Shown here piece after piece: positions 19,801 to 28,171 of a stretch of 64,000 nucleotides of DNA. The notes below the pieces were generated by a model, which was not told the DNA's origin, ran no database searches, and saw only the letters and a list, made by a program, of their open reading frames with translations. Source of the stretch: Bin52 sp965243345 (GTDB taxonomy: Bacteria; Pseudomonadota; Alphaproteobacteria; Thalassobaculales; Thalassobaculaceae); contig CBDEUR010000003.1 of NCBI GenBank assembly GCA_965243345.1, forward strand, positions 930,001 to 994,000, written 5' to 3'. The position numbers were made by a program, and so were the translations under genes. Position 1 is the stretch's first letter; each line of letters opens with the position of its first letter.

Positions 19801-22781
19801 CGAGACGAGCGATCTCAGGGACACCGACGGCGACTGGAACCTGGACGGTCACCTACACGGCAGCGGACGCCGACAACAAGACCGGCGGCGGCGACACGGC
19901 GCGACTGACCTTCACGATCCAGGTCTCGGGTGCCGCGAATTCCGCGCCCGACCTCACGGCGTCGTTCCACGACCTGCCGGCTTCGCATGACGGCCGCCGG
20001 CTGTTCGGTTTCGAGATCCGCTTTGGCGAGGAGGTCGCGGGGCTGACGCTGACGGCGGTGGAGCGCGCGCTCAGTGTGACGGGCGGTCGGCTGCTGGATG
20101 TGAAGCGCACGGTGCGGGGGAAGAACGGCAGCTTGACGGTCAAGGTGCGCCCGGCCGGGACCGGGGCGATGACGCTGGCGCTGGCGGCGGCGACGGACTG
20201 CTCGGCAACGGGCGCGATCTGCGCGAAGGGCGGCAGAAAGCTTGCGGCGGTCTCGGCGACGGTGCCCGGCCCGGCGGTGAACGCGCTGGCGACCGGCCTG
20301 CCCGCGATCTCGGGCACGGCGCAGGTGGGCGAGACGCTGACGGCGTCGACCGCCGGCATCGCCGATGCGGACGGGCTGACCAACGCTGCGTTCGCCTACC
20401 AGTGGGTGGCGGTCCGAGACGGCACGGGCACGGACATCGCCGGCGCGCCGACCTCGACTTACACGCTCAGGGACGCCGATGCGGGCGCCGCGATCAGGGT
20501 GCGGGTGAGCTTCACCGACGATGCCGGCAACGCCGAGACGTTGACCAGCGCCGCGACGGCGTCGGTGGCCCTGCCGCCGCTGACGGCCGAGTTCTTGCGC
20601 ATGCCGGCGGAGCACGACGGCAGCCGGCGGTTCGAATTCGAGATCCGGTTCGGCGAAGAGGTCGCGGGGCTGAGGCTGACGGCGGTCGAGGCGGCGCTCT
20701 CGGTAACCAACGGCCGGGTGGTCGCGACAAGGCGTGCAGTGGCGGGAGAGAACCGCCGGGTGACGGTGCAGGTGCGTCCCGACGGCGTGGACGACGTGAC
20801 GGTGGCGCTGCCGGCGGCGACGGACTGTTCAGCGTCCGGCGCGCTTTGCGCGCCGGACGGGCGCAAGCTTGTGAGCGCGCTCACCGCGACGGTGCGGGGC
20901 CCGGTGGCGATCTCGGTCGCGGACGCCCGCGCCAGCGAGGGTTCGGATGCCGCGGTCGAGTTCGCGGCGACGTTGAACCGCGCCGCATCGGTCACGGTCA
21001 CGGTGGACTACGCGACCCGCGACGGCACGGCGGCGGCGGGTGAGGACTACACCTTTACGCGCGGCACGCTCAGCTTCGCCGCGGGCGAGCTTGAGAAGAC
21101 GGTTTCGGTGCCGATCCTCGACGACGCCGTGGACGAGGGCGAGGAGATCTTCACGCTGAAACTGACGAACCCGCGGGGTGCGGCGATCGGCGATGGCGAG
21201 GCGACGGGCACCATCGAGAATAGCGACCCGCTCCAGAAGATGTGGCTGTCGCGCTTCGGGCGCACGGTGGCGGGTCACGTGGCGGACGCGGTCTCCGACC
21301 GTCTGGCGAAGCCGCTCACGGGTGCGCAGGTGACGGTGGGCGGGCAGACGGTCGACCTCGCGGAGACGGATGACGCGGCGTTCCTCGGCCGGACGCTGAC
21401 CTCGCTGGCCCGCGTGATGGGCGCCCCGCAGCGACCGGCGCCCGCGGGTGACGGTTGGCCCGGTTCGGGGTCCCCCGCAACCGAATCGGGACCGGGCGGC
21501 TGGCCGGAGACGGACCTCGGTTTCCGTGAATCACCCCACCTCGCCAGCGCGCCGATGCGTGACCTTTCGGGCCGCGAACTGCTGCTCGGGAGCACGTTCC
21601 ATCTTGCCATGGAGGGTGACGGCGCCGGTCCGGGGTTTGCCGCCTGGGGCCGCGTGACGGTGGGCGGCTTCGACGGCGAGGCGCCGGCGGACGCGGGGAA
21701 CGTCAGCATCGACGGCAACGTGACCACCGGTGTCCTTGGCGCGGACGCGGAGTGGAAGCGCCTGCTGGCCGGTGTGGCGGTCTCTATGAGCGAAGGCGAA
21801 GGCACCTTCAATCAGCCGGGTGTCGATTCCGGCACCATCGAGAGCTCGATGACGACGGTGAGCCCCTATGCGCGCGTGGGCGTGACCGACCGGATTTCGG
21901 TCTGGGGTCTCGCGGGCTGGAGCACCGGGGAGATGACCATCGTGCAGGCGGCGAACGACCGGGGCCAGCCCGAGCGCACCACCCAGGCCGATCTCGCGAT
22001 GCGGCTCGTTGCCCTGGGCGGGCGGGGCGCACTGATCGAGGCCGACGAGAGCAGCGGCATCGACCTTGCGCTCAAGGGGGACGCGTTCTGGATGGAGACC
22101 GAGTCCGAGCCGGTCTCGAACGAGGGCACGACGGCGGCGAATGCGAGCAGGCTTCGGCTTGCGCTCGAGGGCAGTCGGTCATTTGCGACGGGCGGCGGCG
22201 GTGTGTTCACGCCGGGCGTCGAGCTCGGTCTGCGCCATGACGGCGGCGATGCCGAGACCGGCACTGGCGTCGAGCTCGGCGGGCGCGTGTCCTGGACGGA
22301 TCCCGAGACGGGCCTCGGCGTCGATGCGCGCACGCGGGCGCTCATAGCGCACGAGACCTCGGACTACGGCGAGTGGGGTGCATCGGGCGCGGTGCGCCTT
22401 TCGCCGGGCGAACTGGGCCGCGGGCTCTCGTTCAGCCTCAGCCCCACCTGGGGCACGGCGTCGAGCGGCGTCGACCGGCTGTGGGGCGCGCGCGATGCGC
22501 GGGGCCTGGCGGCGGACGGGGCGTTCGTGGCCGAGCAGCGCCTCGAAGGCGAGCTCGGCTACGGGCTCGGGCTGTTCGGCGGCCGCATTACCGGTACGCC
22601 GAATGCCGGGTTCGGGCTCTCGGACACCGCCCGCGAGCTGCGTATCGGCTGGCGGCTGACCTCGGTGGTGCCGGGCGATCCGGGCTTCGCGGTCACACTC
22701 GACGCGAGGCAACGCGAGACCGCAAACGGCAGTGAGCCGTCCGAACGCGGGGTGATGCTCAGGGGCGCGATCCACTGGTGA
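16827..22781 (+). CDS. Giant surface protein A3: SwmB, PKD/Ig-like, Calx-beta, barrel
   Basis: This 1984-residue protein starts at GTG 16827, with GGGAG 6 bases upstream. The longer reading from TTG 16683 has no ribosome binding site. The signal-peptide core is CLLAAGLALIVAAGSAAA. Order: SwmB-like repeats (about 49-590), an LTASFHG unit (591), another SwmB-like segment (707), a PKD/cadherin-like domain rich in SSDPDGDSLTFAW (about 832-937), and a putative Ig fold with ISGTPTATGTWTVTY. Two more LTA units flank an Ig-like repeat, then comes a Calx-beta domain (1360-1469) and a barrel ending LRGAIHW. It shares its N-terminal plan and 3' third with A2, and carries an extra central block. It is the last gene of the tandem trio. 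Confidence 0.82.
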   Translation: MTFDASRGSLSHSPGTPARRVRFGRTAACLLAAGLALIVAAGSAAADDITPPKLTSAVVNGSTLTLTFDENLASVVTTGTGLLWRFYVDGFTDTGAYWTGVVPDRISINSATVTLHMALDYVGGRNVTVNYARHSDHNQAAEAKLRDANGNEVESFRQVATNNSPVPPGPWVESAKVSGSALTLTFNRALVDSETAGNAFRVRASAPDISVRYIQGTGTASIAGAKVQVTLSEAVGERDLAWVYYEKPDSNPLRDTSSKEVADISRVRVTVLDATPPKLVGGSIDGTSVALHFSERLDGTGTPGAGQFTMTGGTTDLGPVTGVDVDGVSVTMTTATAAVAGQTVTVSVSGTSGIRDLAGNRATAPAAAVGLANLLDADPGAPALAATDPVVVDGAELTLTYDQDLDASSVPKPAAFTFLGLRAASAVKFEGARVILHLINPVFPCPSSSFDPKLTYDPTKAGSPLQNLHGTDAPAFTDKALAHARTCVTSAVTGSASGSGGKMALVFDRRLNRNAPPDAAHFAVGVAAAAVESAKIPADDDMAVELTLSRALAAGETATVSYTRPHDAAGLRDADGNQLADFSVAVVNGTPLTASFHGLPASHDGAKRFEFELRFSEEVPGLKLTAVERALRVTGGRAVAVKRAVAGQIGRVTVQVRPDSAGDVTVVLAAPVDCSAADAICAGDGRKLSEAVSATVAGPASSNVGDTTPPGLVRATASAGYGFRGARWMLSLNYNQALDRTSIPATGDFIVEVDGSSRAVSEVIVQSSGDVLLFMRSSLWKGQAVTLSYSAGNNPIQDDAGNDAPSFTDKAMIVDDDHLPPRPDTAPPPSGSQPVAAAEVNSRVVDPGASVTLDASGSSDPDGDSLTFAWAQVWGRGDVGSGDGVLGWADEVVLTGADTERATFVAPLNPGVLHFHLTVADSSGRADGAEVIMQVRDLVPDFGDASVKAMTLTPGEAMEPLVLPEATGGNGELTYVLTSEPAGLAGLSFDPARRAISGTPTATGTWTVTYTAADADNKTGGGDTARLTFTIQVSGAANSAPDLTASFHDLPASHDGRRLFGFEIRFGEEVAGLTLTAVERALSVTGGRLLDVKRTVRGKNGSLTVKVRPAGTGAMTLALAAATDCSATGAICAKGGRKLAAVSATVPGPAVNALATGLPAISGTAQVGETLTASTAGIADADGLTNAAFAYQWVAVRDGTGTDIAGAPTSTYTLRDADAGAAIRVRVSFTDDAGNAETLTSAATASVALPPLTAEFLRMPAEHDGSRRFEFEIRFGEEVAGLRLTAVEAALSVTNGRVVATRRAVAGENRRVTVQVRPDGVDDVTVALPAATDCSASGALCAPDGRKLVSALTATVRGPVAISVADARASEGSDAAVEFAATLNRAASVTVTVDYATRDGTAAAGEDYTFTRGTLSFAAGELEKTVSVPILDDAVDEGEEIFTLKLTNPRGAAIGDGEATGTIENSDPLQKMWLSRFGRTVAGHVADAVSDRLAKPLTGAQVTVGGQTVDLAETDDAAFLGRTLTSLARVMGAPQRPAPAGDGWPGSGSPATESGPGGWPETDLGFRESPHLASAPMRDLSGRELLLGSTFHLAMEGDGAGPGFAAWGRVTVGGFDGEAPADAGNVSIDGNVTTGVLGADAEWKRLLAGVAVSMSEGEGTFNQPGVDSGTIESSMTTVSPYARVGVTDRISVWGLAGWSTGEMTIVQAANDRGQPERTTQADLAMRLVALGGRGALIEADESSGIDLALKGDAFWMETESEPVSNEGTTAANASRLRLALEGSRSFATGGGGVFTPGVELGLRHDGGDAETGTGVELGGRVSWTDPETGLGVDARTRALIAHETSDYGEWGASGAVRLSPGELGRGLSFSLSPTWGTASSGVDRLWGARDARGLAADGAFVAEQRLEGELGYGLGLFGGRITGTPNAGFGLSDTARELRIGWRLTSVVPGDPGFAVTLDARQRETANGSEPSERGVMLRGAIHW
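20765..22148 (+). repeat. 1,384-bp near-identical segment, copy 2 (in A3)
   Basis: This is the partner of 14641-16024. It covers the end of an LTAEF unit, the whole Calx-beta domain and most of the barrel. Several of the differences are replacements, including one near the start of the barrel (QTMWLSRFGRAV in A2, QKMWLSRFGRTV here). Confidence 0.9.
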
Positions 22782-23354
22782 CAGGGCGCCGGCGACGGCG
22801 TCCGTGGGACGCTCTGCCGCCTGTTCAAGCGGACCAACATGCTTCTCCCGTCGGGCGCGATGCCTGGCCGGGGCAATCTGCGCATTCACCCCGACCTCCG
22901 GGCGTTGACGCGCCGGACTGTCTCCAACCCCTGCATTGCTGATCATCCGGCTGCGGGCGGCGAAGGAAATGGCGGTGCTGTCGCTGTCAGAGTTGATCGC
23001 AGCGGTGACGCGACAACACCCGGACAGAATGCCTCTGGACACCGGCAGCCAGGAACAACGCCGCAATGCTCGCCGCTGAGACTGTCTCCCGACTCCGGTT
23101 GCAGCCGGAGAACAGGCGATCGCAACCCCGTCTTCCGACCGCTCCGTTGCGGGAGAGTACGTGACCCTGTGCCAGGTAGTGAGCATCCACCGGCGCGATG
23201 CGGTGTGATCTCCTTCCATCCGTGACGCAGGACATTGCCTTCATGTTGCTCTCGAGAGTGCCAATACCGGTGTGACGCAGGTCCGGCGGAACAGGATCCC
23301 GGCCGGTTGGCTCGATCACAAGATCCGGTCGCACGGGCAGAGCGATCCCGTCGG
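22782..23354. other. Gene-free interval between A3 and thiE
   Basis: There is no recognisable gene in 573 bases. Open frames here are short and lack family resemblance or convincing ribosome binding sites. Both flanking genes end into this interval (A3 on plus, thiE on minus), so it holds only the two 3' ends. A modest hairpin, CTCCGG-N6-CCGGAG, lies near 23094. Confidence 0.6.
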
Positions 23355-23969
23355 TCAGTCCGTGCTTGCGAGCGCCTCGACGAGCTGGCCCACAACTGCG
23401 GAGGTGTCGCGGGCTGTCATCACGCAGCCGATGACGGCAACGCCGTGTGCGCCGGCGTCCAGGCACCCGCGAGCGGTGCGGGCGTCGAGGCCTCCGAGCG
23501 CGAGCACCGGCAGCGCCGCCGCCCGGGCCAGGCGGGCGAAGCGTTCCAGCCCGAGCGCCGGTGCACCCGGCTTGCTCGCGGTCTCGAATACCGGGCTGAG
23601 CGTCGCGTAGTCGGCACCCGCCTGTGCGGCGCGCTCGAGTTCGCCCGCGTCATGCGCCGAGATCCCGACCAGGCACCCGGCGGGCATCCGCGCGCGCAGA
23701 GCGCGGACGTCACCGTTCCGGGGCAGGTGCACCGCGCCGACCGGGAATTCGGCGTCTCCGTGCAGGCCGACCAGGGCGTCCCAGGGGTCGGCTGTGGACT
23801 GGAGGGTGCGGACCAGCGTCGCCCGTTCGGCCCCGGACAGGTCCTTGTCGCGCACGGAGAGCCAGCGGCATCCGGCGGCGAAGGCATCCCCGGCAATGCG
23901 CTCGAGGGGGTGGACTGCCCGGTTTCGGTCGGTAATCAGCAGCAGGGGTGGATTCGGGAGTGCGGTCAC
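23355..23969 (-). CDS. thiE: Thiamine-phosphate synthase / TenI-like protein
   Basis: This 204-residue TIM-barrel protein is of the ThiE/TenI family. ThiE joins the pyrimidine and thiazole phosphates to make thiamine phosphate. Visible family features are LLITDRN at the start, GISAHDAGELERA, the phosphate loop region LSPVFETASKPGAPALG and the barrel end LPVLALGGL. The first catalytic segment reads VGAVHLPRN instead of the usual GVHLGQ, so TenI (thiazole tautomerase) cannot be excluded. The GTG start at 23969 overlaps the thiG stop by 4 bases, making this the last gene of thiOSGE. Confidence 0.8.
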   Translation of the reverse strand: MTALPNPPLLLITDRNRAVHPLERIAGDAFAAGCRWLSVRDKDLSGAERATLVRTLQSTADPWDALVGLHGDAEFPVGAVHLPRNGDVRALRARMPAGCLVGISAHDAGELERAAQAGADYATLSPVFETASKPGAPALGLERFARLARAAALPVLALGGLDARTARGCLDAGAHGVAVIGCVMTARDTSAVVGQLVEALASTD

Positions 23970-24763
23970 GATCCGATCAGGCCGAGCTGCGGGCTCGACG
24001 GTTCGGCGTAGCGCCGTCGCGGGATCCGCCCCGCCCGGCGCGCCAGGCGGCCGGCCTCGACGGCACGGCGCATGGCGGCGGCCATGCTGACCGGATCGTT
24101 CGATCGCGACACCGCGGTATTCAGCATCACCGCGTCGCATCCGATCTCCAGTGCCTGCGCTGCGTCCGACGCGGTACCGATGCCGGCGTCACACACCACG
24201 GGAACCGGGCTGCGGCGCACGATCATCTCCAGGTTGAACGGGTTGCAGATCCCCATGCCGGAGCCGATGGGGCTGCCGAGCGGCATGACCGCCGATGATC
24301 CGACGTCGACCAGGCGCTGGCACAGGATCGGGTCGTCGGTGCAGTAGGGCAGGACCCGGAACCCGGACTTCACCAGCTGTTCCGCCGCCTCGACCAGCTG
24401 GATGCCGTCGGGCATCAGCGTCTCGCGGTCGCCGATCAGCTCGAGCTTGACCCAGTCGGTCTCCAGTGCCTCGCGCGCCAGTTCGGCGGTCAGGACCGCG
24501 TCGCGCACGCTCTCGCAGCCGGCGGTGTTGGGAAGCAGCGTGTAGCGGCTGCCGATGAGGTCCACCATGCTCTCGCTGTACCCCTCCAGGCTGACCCGCC
24601 TGATCGAGACCGTGACGACCTCGGTGCCGCTTGCCTCGAGGGCGTCGAGCATAACCTGCTGGTTGGGGTAGCCCCCGCTGCCCATGATCAGCCTGGAGCC
24701 GAACCGCCGGCCGGCAATCTCGAAGTCGTCTGCTGCCACCATGGCCTGTCGCTCCACGTTCAT
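23966..24763 (-). CDS. thiG: Thiazole synthase
   Basis: ThiG builds the thiazole phosphate ring of thiamine from deoxyxylulose phosphate, dehydroglycine and the ThiS thiocarboxylate. The 265 residues show the family hallmarks: FGSRLIMGSGGYPN near the N-terminus, VTVSIRR, LLPNTAGC, the active-site lysine K106 in DWVKLELIGD, and MPLGSPIGSG with CDAGIGTASDAA for phosphate binding. The ATG overlaps the thiS stop (ATGA). It runs slightly long at the N-terminus, and an internal methionine at residue 8 is an alternative start. Confidence 0.95.
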   Translation of the reverse strand: MNVERQAMVAADDFEIAGRRFGSRLIMGSGGYPNQQVMLDALEASGTEVVTVSIRRVSLEGYSESMVDLIGSRYTLLPNTAGCESVRDAVLTAELAREALETDWVKLELIGDRETLMPDGIQLVEAAEQLVKSGFRVLPYCTDDPILCQRLVDVGSSAVMPLGSPIGSGMGICNPFNLEMIVRRSPVPVVCDAGIGTASDAAQALEIGCDAVMLNTAVSRSNDPVSMAAAMRRAVEAGRLARRAGRIPRRRYAEPSSPQLGLIGS

Positions 24764-24969
24764 CCTCCCCTGAAGGGGCGAACGATCTCGATGTCGTCAC
24801 CGTCCCGGACCGGTGTCTCGTCCCACTCGGCACGGCGCACGACACCGCCGTTGACGGCGACCGCGACGCCCTTTGCGGTCCGGTCGATCCCCTGTTCGGC
24901 CAGCAGGGCGGCAATGGTCGTGGCCGCGACCGGTACCGGGTCGCCGTTGACCCTGATCTGCCGGGTCAC
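24760..24969 (-). CDS. thiS: Sulfur carrier protein ThiS
   Basis: This 69-residue ubiquitin-like sulfur carrier ends in the required Gly-Gly (PFRGG), which is adenylated and then thiocarboxylated to feed ThiG. The beta-grasp pattern is clear (IRVNGDPVPV, then GVAVAVNGGVV and DGDDIEIVRPF). The GTG start at 24969 overlaps the thiO stop by 4 bases, and the stop overlaps the thiG start by 4 bases. Confidence 0.93.
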   Translation of the reverse strand: MTRQIRVNGDPVPVAATTIAALLAEQGIDRTAKGVAVAVNGGVVRRAEWDETPVRDGDDIEIVRPFRGG

Positions 24970-26141
24970 GAGGCCGCTCCCGCGCGGCTGACGCGGCGGA
25001 ATCGGTCAAGCCCGAAGGCGTCGATGGCCGGGTCGGCCCTGCCGGTGAGCACCAGCTTGGCAAGCAGGTTGGCGGTGACCGGGGCAAGCAGGATGCCGTT
25101 GCGGTGATGACCGGTTGCGAGCAGCAGGCCGTCGAGCCCGCTTGCCCCCAGGACGGGGGCGTCGTCGCGGCTTGTCGGGCGGAATCCCGCCCAGAGTTCG
25201 TCAACCGGCAGTTCCTCGATCCCCGGCATGACGCGCCACGCCGCCTCGATCACCGCCATGATGCCGCCCGCTGTCAGGTCGTCGTCGAACCCGCATTCCT
25301 CGACCGTGGCGCCGATCAGAAGCCTTCCGTCGGCCTTGGGCGCCAGGTAGGTGTTCGGCCCCCAGATGACCCGGGTCGCGATCGGATGGCTTCGGTCCAT
25401 CCTGAGCGCCGCCATCTGGCCCTTGACCGGGCGGACCGGCGGCCGGCAGGGCTCGGGGACCCCGTCGATCCGGTTTGCCCACGCCCCGGCCGCATTGATC
25501 ACGATGTCGGCCCGGTGGCGTTCTCCGTTGACCACGATGCCCCGCAACCGGCCGGCCTCGAGGTCCACGGCATCGACGGTCCGGGCCTCGTGCAGCCTGC
25601 AGCCGCGCGCAAGCGCGGCATCCTTCAGCGCCATCGCCAGCCTGCGGTTGTCGACCTGGTGGTCATGCGGCGAAAACACGGCACCCGCCAGCCCGGCCTT
25701 CAGGCAGGGTTCCCTGCGGCGCGCCTCGGCGGCGGTAAGCCATTCGAGTTCGACACCGATGCCCTCCTGGAAGGCGGCGACATGGCGAAGCTGTTCGAGA
25801 TCATCCCGGGTCGAGGCGACAACCAGTGTTCCGTCGTCCCGGTAGCCGATGTCGCGCCTGCTCTCGGCCTCGAGTTCGGACCTGAACTCCGGCCACAGCT
25901 GCTGCGCTATCCGGTTCAGCCGGAACAGGGCCTCCTCGCCGGGTTCGGCCTCGACACCGGCAGCGAGCATGCCCGCGGCCGCCCAGCTGGCTCCGCCGCC
26001 GGCAAAGTTGCGCTCGAACAGGTCGACCGTGCACCCTGCGGCCCCCAGCCGCCACCCGATCCCCAGGCCGGACACACCGGCCCCGATGATGGCGACGCGC
26101 GGCCGGTCGCGGGAACGCGAACCGGCAAGATGGACAGACAT
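24966..26141 (-). CDS. thiO: Glycine oxidase
   Basis: This FAD enzyme of the DAO family oxidises glycine to the imine that ThiG uses. The protein is 391 residues from ATG 26141. The dinucleotide-binding motif VAIIGAGVSGLGIGW lies about 15 residues in. GGGASWAAAGML and the C-terminal LLLATGHHRNGILLAP are typical of ThiO. Start choice: ATG 26141 lies 9 bases after an AGGGAGG ribosome binding site that is part of the upstream riboswitch. A longer frame from 26228 would translate the riboswitch itself and is rejected. First gene of the thi operon. Confidence 0.93.
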   Translation of the reverse strand: MSVHLAGSRSRDRPRVAIIGAGVSGLGIGWRLGAAGCTVDLFERNFAGGGASWAAAGMLAAGVEAEPGEEALFRLNRIAQQLWPEFRSELEAESRRDIGYRDDGTLVVASTRDDLEQLRHVAAFQEGIGVELEWLTAAEARRREPCLKAGLAGAVFSPHDHQVDNRRLAMALKDAALARGCRLHEARTVDAVDLEAGRLRGIVVNGERHRADIVINAAGAWANRIDGVPEPCRPPVRPVKGQMAALRMDRSHPIATRVIWGPNTYLAPKADGRLLIGATVEECGFDDDLTAGGIMAVIEAAWRVMPGIEELPVDELWAGFRPTSRDDAPVLGASGLDGLLLATGHHRNGILLAPVTANLLAKLVLTGRADPAIDAFGLDRFRRVSRAGAAS

Positions 26142-26148
26142 CGCGAGC

Positions 26149-26226
26149 GGCCTCCCTGCGCTGGCATTACCCAGTTCAGGTTCAACGAGTGTGCTCTCAG
26201 CCGCACGTTGTGCGGCACCCCGAGCC
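26149..26226 (-). promoter_or_regulatory. TPP riboswitch controlling thiOSGE
   Basis: The minus strand carries the conserved thi-box order: GGGGTGC (26221-26215), GCTGAGA (26201-26195), GAACCTGA, then AATGCCAGCG and AGGGAGG (26157-26151). The P1 helix can form between GGCTC at the 5' end and GAGGCC at the 3' end, with one bulge. The ribosome binding site AGGGAGG of thiO is inside the P1 3' strand. Ligand binding, which stabilises P1, should therefore hide it directly. Translational shut-off by thiamine pyrophosphate is the predicted mode. Confidence 0.95.
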
Positions 26227-26393
26227 ATACAGGTTTCCGGCCCGACGGGCCGGCGATCGCGTCGTTGCCGGCGCGATACCGCATCATCCTATAGCGAACG
26301 GGCGAACCGGAACAAGCCGCGGCGCCCGACCCTGGACTTGCGCCGCGCTGACGGGCGGCACTACGCTGGCGACCGAAATGACGGGAGGCGTTG

Positions 26394-27206
26394 ATGTCGG
26401 GTTTCCATTTGACCGGGGAGCAGCGCCGGGCATTCGAACAGGATGGCGTGGTGGTGCTGCGCGACGTTGTCGACGCGCACTGGCGCGGCGAACTCGAAGC
26501 TGCTGTGGAACGGGACATCGCCGACCCCGGGCCGTTCTTCAACGGGTACCGGACCGAGGCCGGCTACTTTCACGGCAACCTGCGAATCTGGGAGAACGAT
26601 GACGGGTTCCGGAAATTCTGCCTCCATGGCCCGCTCCGTGCCGTGGCGGGCGACCTGCTGGGAGCCCGCGCGCTGACGCTGTTCTACGACCAGCTGTTCG
26701 TCAAGGAACCGAGGACCCCGCAACCGACCCGGTGGCACAACGACCAGCCGTACTGGCCGGTGAGGGGCTGGCCGGTGATGTCGTTCTGGATCCCGCTCGA
26801 CCCGGTGACCCGGGAGAGCGGCGGACTCGAGTTCGTTGCCGGGTCCCATCTGTGGGGCCGCTGGTTCCAGCCGGAGCCCTTTGCCGAGGGCGCGCCGGCC
26901 TACGAGGCCGGCGAAGACTACGAGCCGATGCCCGACATCGACAGTGAGCGCGACCGCTACCGGATCGTCGGTTGGGACATGGCCCCGGGCGACGTGCTCG
27001 CCTTCCACGCGCTCACCATTCACGGCGCCGGGGGCAATCTGACCGAGGGGACGCGTCGGCGCGGCTATGCGGTGCGCTACTGCGGCGAGGAGTGCCGCTA
27101 CTTCGCCGGTCCGGGACCCAATGCTGGTCTGCGCAATCCGGAACTCTCCGATGGTGACCCGCTGGAGAGCACTCAGTATCCCGTTGTCTGGCAAACAGGG
27201 GTGTAG
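26394..27206 (+). CDS. Phytanoyl-CoA dioxygenase (PhyH) family protein
   Basis: This 270-residue Fe(II)/2-oxoglutarate oxygenase has the iron ligands in the usual order: H115-x-D117 in RWHNDQPYW and distal H210 in TIHGAGGN, with an arginine (R228, YAVRYCG) for 2-oxoglutarate. ATG 26394 is preferred because GGGAGG lies 5 bases upstream; the adjacent TTG is not needed. It begins about 170 bases from the divergent thi riboswitch. Five bases separate it from the SMP-30 gene, so they are probably one transcript. The substrate cannot be told from sequence. Confidence 0.88.
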   Translation: MSGFHLTGEQRRAFEQDGVVVLRDVVDAHWRGELEAAVERDIADPGPFFNGYRTEAGYFHGNLRIWENDDGFRKFCLHGPLRAVAGDLLGARALTLFYDQLFVKEPRTPQPTRWHNDQPYWPVRGWPVMSFWIPLDPVTRESGGLEFVAGSHLWGRWFQPEPFAEGAPAYEAGEDYEPMPDIDSERDRYRIVGWDMAPGDVLAFHALTIHGAGGNLTEGTRRRGYAVRYCGEECRYFAGPGPNAGLRNPELSDGDPLESTQYPVVWQTGV

Positions 27207-27211
27207 AGGTG

Positions 27212-28141
27212 ATGTCGGTTCAATTGCTTGCTGACGGACTGCTGTTTCCGGAGGGCCCGATCGCCATGCCGGATGGCTCCGTCGTCCTGGTCGAGATTGC
27301 ACGCGGCACGCTCACCCGGGTAATGCCGGACGGCAGGACCGAGGTCATCGCCGAGACCGGAGGTGGTCCCAACGGCGCGGCGATCGGCCCGGACGGTGCC
27401 TGCTATGTCTGCAACAACGGCGGGTTCGAGTGGGAACGCGACCCGTCGACCGGCCGGGGCCGCCCGATCCGGCAGGCCGACGACTACGAGACTGGCCGCA
27501 TCGAGCGCGTCGATCTGGCCACGGGAAAGGTGGAGCGGCTCTACGACCGCTGCGGCGATTTCCGCCTGAACGGCCCCAACGACATCGTGTTCGACCGGGA
27601 CGGGAACATGTGGTTTACCGACCTTGGCAAGATGCGTCACCGTGACATGGATCGCGGAGCAGTCTACTGGGCGCGCCCGGACGGGAGCGAAATCCGGGAA
27701 GTGATCCAGCCGGTCACCACGCCGAACGGGATTGGCCTGTCACCGGACGGCCAGACGCTCTACGTCGCGGAGACCGAGGGGGCGCGGCTCTATGCCTGGC
27801 CGATCACCGGTCCCGGCGAGGTCTCGATGATCGGGTTCCCGGACTCGATCAACGGCGGCAGGCTGGTCACCTGTGACGGCGGGTTGCGGCGGTTCGACTC
27901 GCTCGCCGTCGAGGCGGGCGGCAACGTCTGCGTGGCGACCCTGCTGACCGGCGGCATAACCGTCGCACGCCCGGACGGCGGGACGCTGGAGTTCGTTCCT
28001 CTCGATGACCCCTACACCACCAACATCTGCTTTGCCGGCGCCGGGCTCGACACCGCGCTGGTAACGCTGTCCTGGGGCGGATGCCTGGTTTCGATGCCGT
28101 GGCCGCGTCCCGGCCTCGCGCTGGAGTTCCCGAAAGGGTAG
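27212..28141 (+). CDS. SMP-30/gluconolactonase family hydrolase
   Basis: This is a six-bladed beta-propeller of the SMP-30/gluconolactonase/LRE family, about 309 residues. The metal site is visible: the glutamate of FPEGP near residue 14, the asparagine of NGPNDIVFD, and the aspartate of LSPDGQTLYVAET. Members open sugar or other lactones using a divalent metal. GTG 27209 directly precedes ATG 27212 and either may be used. Co-transcribed with the PhyH gene; together they may oxidise a substrate and open a resulting lactone, which is inference. Confidence 0.88.
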   Translation: MSVQLLADGLLFPEGPIAMPDGSVVLVEIARGTLTRVMPDGRTEVIAETGGGPNGAAIGPDGACYVCNNGGFEWERDPSTGRGRPIRQADDYETGRIERVDLATGKVERLYDRCGDFRLNGPNDIVFDRDGNMWFTDLGKMRHRDMDRGAVYWARPDGSEIREVIQPVTTPNGIGLSPDGQTLYVAETEGARLYAWPITGPGEVSMIGFPDSINGGRLVTCDGGLRRFDSLAVEAGGNVCVATLLTGGITVARPDGGTLEFVPLDDPYTTNICFAGAGLDTALVTLSWGGCLVSMPWPRPGLALEFPKG

Positions 28142-28171
28142 GCGCCCGGGTTTCCCGAACGGGCTGGATGT

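Noticed and set aside
22839..23466. Several 110-160-codon frames in the A3-thiE gap
   Set aside because: None has a domain, a convincing ribosome binding site or natural protein composition.
26142..26228. Longer thiO start at 26228
   Set aside because: It would translate through the TPP riboswitch. ATG 26141 has the ribosome binding site and the family N-terminus.
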